From an uncultured Pseudomonadota bacterium (GTDB lineage Bacteria > Pseudomonadota > Gammaproteobacteria > Methylococcales > Methylomonadaceae), in contig CAJBJW010000199.1 in assembly GCA_903953455.1 (NCBI GenBank), positions 1 through 13,428 on the forward strand: a DNA stretch of 13,428 nt. The letters run 5' to 3'. This document shows, piece by piece, positions 6,111 through 12,217 of this stretch. The notes under the pieces are model-generated. The model searched no databases and had not been told where the DNA came from. It saw only the letters and a list, made by a program, of their open reading frames with translations. The number at the start of each line of letters is the position of its first letter. Positions within the stretch are counted from its first letter, which is position 1. Both the position numbers and the translations under genes were made by a program.

Positions 6111-8255
6111 TCACTTGGTCGTTTGAGCAATAGCCCACTTTGTCAGTGCAACATAATCTGTTTTTCCTGTTGTCATGACGGGAATAGCGTCAATGAAAAG
6201 GATTTTTTTGGGTAAATTAATTGCTGTGACACCTGTGGATGATTTAGATAATTCGCTGACGGTTGCTTGTTTTTGCGTGGTAATTAATATAATTTGCTCG
6301 CCTTTTTTGATATCGGGCAAACTGATGGCGGCATGATTTGCATTTTCCCATGCTTTCATAGCGAGTTGCTCAACCACGGTGAGTGATACCATTTCGCCAC
6401 CTACTTTAGCAAAGCGTTTACTGCGGCCTCGAATACTTAAAAAACCATCATCATCAACATGGACAATATCCCCTGTGTCGTACCATCCTTTGCCGTAAAT
6501 AGATTCAGTGGGTTGCAGAACCCCTGCACTAGTTGAGAGTAAATAGCCCAGCATAATACTTGGACCTTGAACATGGAGTCTCCCAGCCTCTTCAATGCCA
6601 TCAACGGGTTCTAAACGGTAATTGATATGAGGGAGAATGCGCCCAACTGAGCCCGCTTTATAATCCATCGGTGTGTTAACTGACACAACAGGAGAGGTTT
6701 CTGTTGCACCATAACCTTCTAAAATGCGAATACCGAATTTATCTTGCCATAGTTCGCGTGTGTTTTCTTGAAGTTTTTCTGCGCCGGCGACGACATAACG
6801 TAAATTATAAAAGTCATAAGGATGCGCTTTTTTTCCATAAGCAGACAAAAACGTATTGGTACCAAACATAATCGTTGCGCTTGTTTCATACGCTATTTCA
6901 GGAATAATACTGAAATGCAATGGCGTCGGGTAAAAGAATGTTTTCATGCCATTGAGAACAGGTAGCAGAGTTCCTATCGTAAAGCCAAAGGAATGAAACA
7001 TTGGTAAAAAATTTAATACGACGTCTTTAGGATTAAAGTTTATACGCGCGGCCACTTGTTGATGATTAGATAAAATATTGGCATGAGATAAAACCACCCC
7101 TTTAGGCGTTCCTTCTGAGCCAGACGTGAATAAAATGACAGCAGGGGCATTCGCATCTGCGTTATTTTTATACCAAGAACGTGCGGTTTTATTTTGCCAT
7201 GCCCCACGTAATTTATCGCTTGTTGTGATTTGTTGCGCCAGTTCTTCTAAATAAATGATGTTAACGTGTTCTTTGAGTAAGTCGGCTTCATTTTCTAAAT
7301 GTGCAAGATCAATAAAGCGGCGTGAACTTAACACTGTTTTTACATTGGCAATTTGACACGCTGCAATCATTCCCGCTGAACCGGTTGAATAATTGAGCAT
7401 AGCAGGCACGCGTTGATGAATTGACAAACCAAGTAAAACGCAAAGTGTTTTGCTTGAATTGGGTAGCAATAGACCAATGTTTTCATTGGTTTCAGTCATG
7501 TTTTTGAGTGCATTGCCAATAATTAAACTGCGAGTGATGAGTGCGTTATACGAGAGAGGGATACGCTCCAAATCTTCAGCCACTTCGTGATTACCGCCAT
7601 GAACATCTCTTGCATCTAAAAGGCTTGCAAAGAGTGTTTGCTGCGTTTTACTTGCCATAAATTGCATGTCGACCATTAAATCAGCAAGCACATGACCGCT
7701 GTATTTCCGGCGATTTTTTCCGGATAATTCTTTTCGTGCTTCAATATGGGTCGGGGGCAGAATATGAAGTGTAATTTTGGGAAACCAACGCAAACGCATC
7801 AGTCCCTGTAATTTTGAAAGAGGCGTGTACTGCGTTCCTGAGATATGAATAGGCAAAATCATTGCACCTGATTTTTCAGCCACCATGCCCGTGCCGTCGT
7901 AAATTTTCATTAGTGAGCCGGTGAGGGTGATTCGGCCTTCAGGGAAGATAACGGTTTTGCTATCTTGCTGCAGATGATGAATTAAGTTTTTGAGCGACAT
8001 GGGGTGCGTTGGATCAATCGGAAATACTTTTGACAAGCCAAGGAAAGGCTTAATCCACCATTTCTGTGAAATGTGCGTGTTAATGGCAAAATTGATGTCG
8101 TCAGGTAAAAAAACACTCAGAAGTGGCGGGTCTAAAAATGAGCAATGATTTGCCACAATTAACACACGCTTGCCGGCCAGATAATAATTTTCAAGACCGA
8201 TGACTTCGACGCGATAAAGTAGTTTTAAAATACTGCGTAATGTTTTTTTTAACAT
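6111..8255 (-). CDS. aas: Bifunctional acyl-ACP synthetase / 2-acylglycerophosphoethanolamine acyltransferase
   Basis: Aas re-acylates lysophosphatidylethanolamine at the inner membrane: one domain activates a fatty acid onto bound ACP with ATP, the other transfers it to the lysolipid. The 714 residues match E. coli Aas (about 719). The N-terminal PlsC-like domain (about 1-200) has NHCSFLD (36-42; HX4D with H37 and D42) and FPEGRITLTGSLMKIYDG (104-121). The C-terminal adenylate-forming domain (about 225-714) has P-loop TSGSEGTPKG (377-386), GYGATETSP (514-522), YDTGDIVHVDDDGFLSIRGR (592-611) and a terminal TGKTD with candidate catalytic K698. It begins 35 nt after dnaG with a poor Shine-Dalgarno, and ends 20 nt before the epimerase. 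No lysolipid flippase gene (lplT) is adjacent and no flippase domain is fused. An unrelated long-chain acyl-CoA ligase is unlikely given both domains. Confidence 0.95.
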   Translation of the reverse strand: MLKKTLRSILKLLYRVEVIGLENYYLAGKRVLIVANHCSFLDPPLLSVFLPDDINFAINTHISQKWWIKPFLGLSKVFPIDPTHPMSLKNLIHHLQQDSKTVIFPEGRITLTGSLMKIYDGTGMVAEKSGAMILPIHISGTQYTPLSKLQGLMRLRWFPKITLHILPPTHIEARKELSGKNRRKYSGHVLADLMVDMQFMASKTQQTLFASLLDARDVHGGNHEVAEDLERIPLSYNALITRSLIIGNALKNMTETNENIGLLLPNSSKTLCVLLGLSIHQRVPAMLNYSTGSAGMIAACQIANVKTVLSSRRFIDLAHLENEADLLKEHVNIIYLEELAQQITTSDKLRGAWQNKTARSWYKNNADANAPAVILFTSGSEGTPKGVVLSHANILSNHQQVAARINFNPKDVVLNFLPMFHSFGFTIGTLLPVLNGMKTFFYPTPLHFSIIPEIAYETSATIMFGTNTFLSAYGKKAHPYDFYNLRYVVAGAEKLQENTRELWQDKFGIRILEGYGATETSPVVSVNTPMDYKAGSVGRILPHINYRLEPVDGIEEAGRLHVQGPSIMLGYLLSTSAGVLQPTESIYGKGWYDTGDIVHVDDDGFLSIRGRSKRFAKVGGEMVSLTVVEQLAMKAWENANHAAISLPDIKKGEQIILITTQKQATVSELSKSSTGVTAINLPKKILFIDAIPVMTTGKTDYVALTKWAIAQTTK

Positions 8256-8290
8256 GGTGAGTTAATCCCGGATTTAAAAGGGGAGAGTTT

Positions 8291-10036
8291 TTAGCGCAAT
8301 AATAATTGACGCAATATCTCTTTTTCTTCGTCATTTAAGCCGACAGCTGTCTCTTGAGCAAGTAATTTTTCGAGTCGCGTTTGTTTGGCTTGTACAATAA
8401 ATTGATTTAAAGCGCCGCTAAATTCCGATTCAACCGCTTTCTCTGAAACTAAAATGGGCAATGCGGCGAGCGCATTAAGTACTTTTTCTTCGGGTTTATC
8501 TCGATAAAACTCGAGTAATTGTGCGGTTGTTTCAGGTTTGTAGGTAATAATGGTATGAACAATCGCTTTGAAAATATCAATACCTGAAAAATCTAGTGTA
8601 TTCCAATCTATAGGATTGTTTTGTAATTTTTCGATAAGTTTAGGATATTGAACGAGCATTGCCAGCGTTAATCGCTCAAGTGAATGTCGTGTATTTTTAG
8701 CTTGTTTTTGTGATGAATTATTTTTTTGCGATGGCTGCGATGCGGCGAGTGTTTCTCTTTCAAGTGTAGGTGAAATATCAAATTGAGATAATTCATGAAG
8801 CCTTTTTAATGTCATTTCTTTAAAAAAGCAGTCCGCTAATTTAAGTAAATAAGGCTTAGCTTGATTCACCAACTTAGCACGTCCTTCGATGCTGGCTAAG
8901 TTCAATGTTTCTTGAAAATGGGTAAAAAAATAATCTGAGAGTATATCCGCCTGCTCGATGCGCTGCGTGAAAGCATTAACGCCTTCAATACGAATGAGCG
9001 AATCAGGATCGTGTTCAATGGGGAGGAGTAAAACACGTACTTGTCGATTGTCGTTGATGACAGAAAAAACGGCATCCATCGCCCGCCAAGCGGCTTCTTT
9101 TCCTGCTTTATCACCATCAAAGCATAAAATCACTTCAGGCGTTGATCTAAACAGTAATTGTAATTGTGTGGCGCTTAAACTGGTTCCTAATGCCGCAACA
9201 GCGTAGTGAATGCCATATTGCGCCAAGGTCACCACATCCATATAACCTTCAACCACCAAAATACGTACTGGGCGTGGATTTTTTTTCAATAATTCATAAA
9301 GACCATAAACTTCATTTCCTTTATGGAATAGTGGGGTTTCAGGTGAGTTGAGATATTTGGGTTGCTTTGGGTCTTCTTTTAAAATACGTCCACCAAAACC
9401 AATGATATGTCCCCGTTTATTGCGAATAGGAAACATGATGCGCTGGCGAAAACGTTCGTAATAATTGTCGTTTTTAAATGCTAGCATGCCCGCTTCACAA
9501 AGAAGTTGGGTATCAAAATGAGTAGAGAGAATTTGCCAGTCTTCAGGTGCATAGCCAAGCATAAAATCTCGCGCTGTTTCGCCAAGAATGCCTCGTCCCT
9601 TAAGGTAATCGACAGCGATGTCTTTGTTTTGATTTTGTTTTAATTGCTGTGAATAAAAAGTTGCGACCTGTTGCATAAGTTGCTGCAAATCAATCAGCTT
9701 ATTTTTTGGCTGGAGTTCTGTATGACTAGATTGTTTTTCGAAGGGGATTTCAACACCGCAAAACGTGGCTAATTCTTCAATGGCTTCAACAAAGGTGAGA
9801 TGATTGAATTCCATCAGAAAACTAATGACATTGCCACTCGCATGACAACCAAAGCAATGAAAAAATTGTTTATTACGATTAACGCTAAAACTAGGGGTCT
9901 TTTCGTTATGGAAAGGGCAACGGGCGCTATAGTTAGCACCCATCTTTTTTAAGGGAACGTGCGAATCGATGACGTCGACAATATCAACCCGCACTAAAAG
10001 ATCATCAATGAATTGGCGAGGAATCCTACCTGACAT
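8291..10036 (-). CDS. dnaG: DNA primase DnaG
   Basis: DnaG makes the RNA primers for leading-strand initiation and Okazaki fragments, acting with the DnaB helicase. The 581-residue protein has an N-terminal CHC2 zinc-binding domain with ligands C40, H43, C61 and C64 in CPFH and CFGCHASG. The RNA polymerase core domain includes YERFRQRIMFPI (193-204) and PKYLNSPETPLFHKG (226-240). The Toprim metal sites are E263 (VVEGYMD), D307 and D309 (CFDGDKAG), and D343 and D345 (DPD). A low-complexity Gln/Ser/Asn linker (about 433-450) leads to a helical DnaB-binding region (about 451-581). It follows yqeY by 19 nt without a visible Shine-Dalgarno. The gene downstream is aas, not the sigma-factor gene rpoD that often follows dnaG in gammaproteobacteria. 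Confidence 0.98.
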   Translation of the reverse strand: MSGRIPRQFIDDLLVRVDIVDVIDSHVPLKKMGANYSARCPFHNEKTPSFSVNRNKQFFHCFGCHASGNVISFLMEFNHLTFVEAIEELATFCGVEIPFEKQSSHTELQPKNKLIDLQQLMQQVATFYSQQLKQNQNKDIAVDYLKGRGILGETARDFMLGYAPEDWQILSTHFDTQLLCEAGMLAFKNDNYYERFRQRIMFPIRNKRGHIIGFGGRILKEDPKQPKYLNSPETPLFHKGNEVYGLYELLKKNPRPVRILVVEGYMDVVTLAQYGIHYAVAALGTSLSATQLQLLFRSTPEVILCFDGDKAGKEAAWRAMDAVFSVINDNRQVRVLLLPIEHDPDSLIRIEGVNAFTQRIEQADILSDYFFTHFQETLNLASIEGRAKLVNQAKPYLLKLADCFFKEMTLKRLHELSQFDISPTLERETLAASQPSQKNNSSQKQAKNTRHSLERLTLAMLVQYPKLIEKLQNNPIDWNTLDFSGIDIFKAIVHTIITYKPETTAQLLEFYRDKPEEKVLNALAALPILVSEKAVESEFSGALNQFIVQAKQTRLEKLLAQETAVGLNDEEKEILRQLLLR

Positions 10037-10055
10037 GATGACAAATATGCTGCAT

Positions 10056-10505
10056 TTATTCTGCGAATGCTGCCTTGATTTTCACGCTAACCACTGACAT
10101 GTCAGCGCGACCTTGCATGGGTTCTTTGAGTAACGCCATGACTTTTCCCATTTCTTTAATTGATGTAGCGCCCGATTGTGCAACTGCTTCTGCTACCATT
10201 GTATCAATTTCTTCTTCTGTTAATGCTTGGGGAAGAAAATCTTGAATGACAATAATTTCTGCTGCTTCAATATCTGCTAAGTCGGTGCGGTTTGCATCGG
10301 TATATTGACGAATGGACTCACGACGTTGCTTTACCATTTTATCTAAAACGAGTAAAACACGGCTATCGTCGAGTTCAATACGTTCGTCAACTTCAATTTG
10401 TTTGACGGCGGCAAGCATTAAACGAATAACGCCTAGGCGAGCTTTCTCACCGCTTTTCATAGCGGTTTTCATTTCGTCTTTAATACGAATTAATAATTCA
10501 CTCAT
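10056..10505 (-). CDS. yqeY: YqeY/GatB-like domain protein
   Basis: A 149-residue cytoplasmic protein of the YqeY family, related to the helical tail of GatB (tRNA amidotransferase); its own biochemical role is not well established. The sequence is predominantly helical and charged, and has the family features MKSGEKARLGVIRLMLAAVKQIEVD (residues 15-39, spread over two helices), the QRRESIRQY stretch, IVIQDFLPQALTEEEI, and GKVMALL with the downstream GRADMSVVS. No enzyme motif is seen, consistent with the family. It starts only 3 nt after the rpsU stop codon and has no independent Shine-Dalgarno, so translation is probably coupled to rpsU. The rpsU-yqeY-dnaG order is common in proteobacteria and supports the call. 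Confidence 0.95.
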   Translation of the reverse strand: MSELLIRIKDEMKTAMKSGEKARLGVIRLMLAAVKQIEVDERIELDDSRVLLVLDKMVKQRRESIRQYTDANRTDLADIEAAEIIVIQDFLPQALTEEEIDTMVAEAVAQSGATSIKEMGKVMALLKEPMQGRADMSVVSVKIKAAFAE

Positions 10506-10508
10506 GAA

Positions 10509-10742
10509 TTAAAGCGCAGGACGACCGCGACGTAAGTTTTTCAACGCATAACGCTCACGCGCCAATTTTTTCAAATGACGTTTAACAGCTGCTGCACCTT
10601 TACGTTTGCGTTCGGTAGTGGGTTTTTCATACGCTTCACGACGACGTACTTCAGCTAAAACACCTGCTTTTTCACAAGCACGTTTAAAACGGCGAATAGC
10701 GATGTCAAATGGTTCGTTTTCTTTAAGTTTTACTGATGGCAT
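10509..10742 (-). CDS. rpsU: 30S ribosomal protein bS21
   Basis: bS21 is a small, very basic protein near the 30S platform that helps base pairing between mRNA leaders and the 16S 3' end. The first 60 or so residues are nearly canonical: NEPFDIAIRRFKRACEKAG (residues 9-27), EVRRREAYEKPTTERKRK, then AVKRHLKKLARE. The protein is 77 residues against 71 in E. coli; the extra length is a basic C-terminal tail, LKNLRRGRPAL. A GGA about 12 nt upstream of the ATG is a poor Shine-Dalgarno. It is the first gene of the rpsU-yqeY-dnaG operon and diverges from tsaD. Confidence 0.97.
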   Translation of the reverse strand: MPSVKLKENEPFDIAIRRFKRACEKAGVLAEVRRREAYEKPTTERKRKGAAAVKRHLKKLARERYALKNLRRGRPAL

Positions 10743-10771
10743 TAAGTTAATTCCGGTTATGATTTAAAAAT

Positions 10772-10802
10772 ATTATTTTTGATAAAAGTTTTTATGTGGC
10801 AA
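10772..10802 (-). promoter_or_regulatory. Candidate promoter for rpsU operon
   Basis: On the minus strand TTGCCA (10802-10797, 5/6 match) is followed after 19 nt by AATAAT (10777-10772, 5/6 match). The spacer is 2 nt longer than ideal. The surroundings are very AT-rich, so other -10 choices exist (for example TAATAT just downstream). It is plausible because the operon needs a promoter in this 141-bp divergent region. Confidence 0.35.
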
Positions 10803-10812
10803 TTTATTCTGA

Positions 10813-10842
10813 TTGCACAACATAAATAGAACCACTTATTAT
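10813..10842 (+). promoter_or_regulatory. Candidate promoter for tsaD
   Basis: TTGCAC (10813-10818) and TATTAT (10837-10842, 5/6 to TATAAT) are separated by 18 nt. Transcription would start near 10849, about 35 nt ahead of the tsaD ATG. The -35 match is weak (3/6). It partly overlaps the upstream region of the rpsU promoter candidate, so the two could interfere. Confidence 0.35.
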
Positions 10843-10872
10843 ACCTTTACTTCACTAATTTTCAAAAACTCA

Positions 10873-10894
10873 ATGTATATTCTATGTATATTCT
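10873..10894 (+). repeat. Exact 11-bp tandem duplication over the tsaD start codon
   Basis: ATGTATATTCT occurs at 10873-10883 and again immediately at 10884-10894. The second copy holds the true tsaD start. The first ATG is out of frame by 2 and reads seven codons (MYILCIF) to a TAG at 10894-10896, inside the tsaD coding sequence. No Shine-Dalgarno is visible before either ATG. Confidence 0.9.
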
Positions 10895-11885
10895 AGGTAT
10901 CGAAACGTCTTGCGATGAAACGGGCGTGGCTATTTATCATGCGCAGCGTGGTTTGTGTCACCATCTTCTGTATAGTCAAATTGACATGCACAGCGAGTAT
11001 GGAGGCGTTGTTCCTGAGCTTGCTTCACGCGATCATATACGGAAATTAATTCCACTTATTAAGCAGCTTTTGCGTGAAAGTGATTTAGTTACTGCTGATA
11101 TTGGCGCTATTGCGTATACGGCTGGTCCTGGTTTAATGGGGGCATTGCTTGTTGGCGCAGCGGTTGCGCAAAGTTTAGCGATGGCGTGGCAGATTCCGGC
11201 AATTGCTGTGCATCACATGGAGGGGCATTTACTTGCGCCTATGCTCGAAGAAAATCCTCCGGAATTTCCTTTTGTAGCACTGTTAATTTCAGGTGGTCAT
11301 ACTTTATTAATAGAAGTGAGGGGTGTTGGACAATATCAATTACTGGGTGAATCACTCGATGACGCAGCAGGTGAAGCATTTGATAAAACAGCAAAGTTGT
11401 TAGGTTTGAGTTATCCCGGTGGTGTGAAGCTGTCTGAGTTAGCTAATCAAGGGCGGTCTCGGTTTCGCTTTCCACGCCCCATGACAGATCGCCCAGGACT
11501 CGATTTTAGTTTTAGCGGTTTGAAAACCTTCGCGTTGACGACCTTTCAAAAAAGCGATCAGACACTACAGGATAAGGCTGATATCGCATTCGCTTTTCAG
11601 GATGCTGTAGCAGATACGATGGTCATTAAATGCCGTCGTGCAATGCAACAAACAGGGTTGAAACGGTTGGTCGTTGCAGGTGGGGTGAGTGCTAATACGC
11701 AAATTCGTGATCAATTAACCACGATGACTGAGAAAGAGGGAGGGGTAATTTACTTTCCTCGACTAGAATTTTGTACAGATAACGGTGCAATGATTGCGTA
11801 TGCTGGTTATCAGCGTTTTATATCTGGATACACGCAAGGCATTGAAATATTTGCGCGTCCGCGTTGGCCAATGAGTGAATTATAA
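10884..11885 (+). CDS. tsaD: tRNA threonylcarbamoyltransferase TsaD
   Basis: TsaD transfers the threonylcarbamoyl group from threonylcarbamoyl-AMP to A37 of ANN-decoding tRNAs, working with TsaB and TsaE in the cytoplasm. At 333 residues it is full length. Hallmarks are GIETSCDETG (5-14), EYGGVVPELASRDH (38-51), metal ligands H111 and H115 in HHMEGH, the nucleotide-binding SGGHT (136-140), DDAAGEAFDKTAKLLGL (159-175), YPGG (177-180), VAGGVSAN (264-271) and the metal-site CTDNGAMIAYAG (297-308). The ATG at 10884 is chosen because MYILGIETSCDE is the universal family start; the ATG 11 nt earlier is out of frame. No Shine-Dalgarno is seen, so initiation may be leader-dependent or helped by the overlapping mini-ORF. 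The divergent tsaD/rpsU arrangement is widely conserved. Confidence 0.98.
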   Translation: MYILGIETSCDETGVAIYHAQRGLCHHLLYSQIDMHSEYGGVVPELASRDHIRKLIPLIKQLLRESDLVTADIGAIAYTAGPGLMGALLVGAAVAQSLAMAWQIPAIAVHHMEGHLLAPMLEENPPEFPFVALLISGGHTLLIEVRGVGQYQLLGESLDDAAGEAFDKTAKLLGLSYPGGVKLSELANQGRSRFRFPRPMTDRPGLDFSFSGLKTFALTTFQKSDQTLQDKADIAFAFQDAVADTMVIKCRRAMQQTGLKRLVVAGGVSANTQIRDQLTTMTEKEGGVIYFPRLEFCTDNGAMIAYAGYQRFISGYTQGIEIFARPRWPMSEL

Positions 11886-11902
11886 AAAAAATAAATTTAT
11901 TG

Positions 11903-11931
11903 TTTACAGGGTTGCAAATAACTTCTATACT
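11903..11931 (+). promoter_or_regulatory. Sigma70 promoter for tRNA-Lys
   Basis: TTTACA (11903-11908, 5/6) and TATACT (11926-11931, 5/6) are separated by an optimal 17 nt. The start would fall near 11938, about 10 nt before the mature tRNA end. The tRNA is therefore likely expressed independently of tsaD, which shows no terminator of its own before this point. Confidence 0.7.
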
Positions 11932-11947
11932 TACCCTTCTTCTTCGG

Positions 11948-12023
11948 GGGTCGTTAGCTCAGCCGGTAGAGCACCGCACTTTTAATGCGATGGTCGCGCG
12001 TTCGAATCGCGCACGACCCACCA
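11948..12023 (+). tRNA. tRNA-Lys (anticodon UUU)
   Basis: The gene is 76 nt with an encoded CCA. Acceptor arm GGGTCGT (11948-11954) pairs fully with ACGACCC (12013-12019), and the discriminator is A12020. The D stem GCTC/GAGC, the T stem GCGCG/CGCGC and the T loop TTCGAAT are canonical. The seven-base anticodon loop CTTTTAA (11979-11985) gives anticodon TTT at 11981-11983. Pair 27-43 is a C-A mismatch; the other four anticodon-stem pairs are intact. U36 and A37 are present, as needed for t6A modification. The 3' half is probably the attachment site of the element that follows. Confidence 0.98.
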
Positions 12024-12041
12024 AGAATTATCAAGCAAATT

Positions 12042-12075
12042 AAGTACTTAAGCGCATGCTAAGTGCTTTTTTTTT
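12042..12075 (+). terminator. Intrinsic terminator after tRNA-Lys
   Basis: Arms 12042-12050 (AAGTACTTA) and 12060-12068 (TAAGTGCTT) form a 9-bp stem with a single G-T wobble and a 9-nt loop. The stem is followed by an unbroken T-run to 12075. This would end the tRNA transcript and insulate the integrase gene from it. Confidence 0.85.
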
Positions 12076-12081
12076 GCCTTT

Positions 12082-12107
12082 TGTAGTACGCATCTCACCG
12101 TACTACA
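12082..12107. repeat. 9-bp perfect inverted repeat upstream of integrase
   Basis: TGTAGTACG (12082-12090) and CGTACTACA (12099-12107) are perfect inverted copies with an 8-nt spacer. The centre-to-centre distance is 17 bp, which suits a dimeric DNA-binding protein. No T-run follows, so it is not a terminator. It could be an operator or a recombinase/excisionase site of the element; this is inference. Confidence 0.7.
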
Positions 12108-12145
12108 CTTTCACGCCAAAATCTCCCACACATTTCTCATTTTGA

Positions 12146-12154
12146 TGCTATAAA
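12146..12154 (+). promoter_or_regulatory. Candidate extended -10 promoter of integrase
   Basis: TGC followed by TATAAA (12149-12154) is an extended -10 element with a 5/6 core match. No good -35 hexamer lies at the right distance. Transcription would begin near 12161, inside the first of two direct repeats, giving a leader of about 57 nt before the integrase ATG. Confidence 0.45.
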
Positions 12155-12158
12155 TGCA

Positions 12159-12203
12159 CTCAAACTTAAAGCACGTTGCACACGCTTTATTCTCAAACTT
12201 AAA
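12159..12203 (+). repeat. Two 12-bp direct repeats in the integrase leader
   Basis: CTCAAACTTAAA occurs at 12159-12170 and again at 12192-12203, exactly 33 bp apart start to start (about three helical turns). The first overlaps the predicted transcription start and the second ends 3 nt before the Shine-Dalgarno. The spacing suits binding on one face of the helix, as for integrase arm-type sites or an autoregulatory operator. Confidence 0.75.
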
Positions 12204-12217
12204 TGTGAGGTGTAGTT

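Noticed and set aside
8256..8290. Possible promoter or terminator between dnaG and aas
   Set aside because: The 35-nt gap contains no convincing hairpin with T-run and no -10/-35 pair, so cotranscription is the simpler reading.
12121..12145. -35 hexamer for the integrase promoter
   Set aside because: Bases at the correct distance from TATAAA are C/A-rich (CCCACAC) with no TTGACA likeness, so only an extended -10 is proposed.
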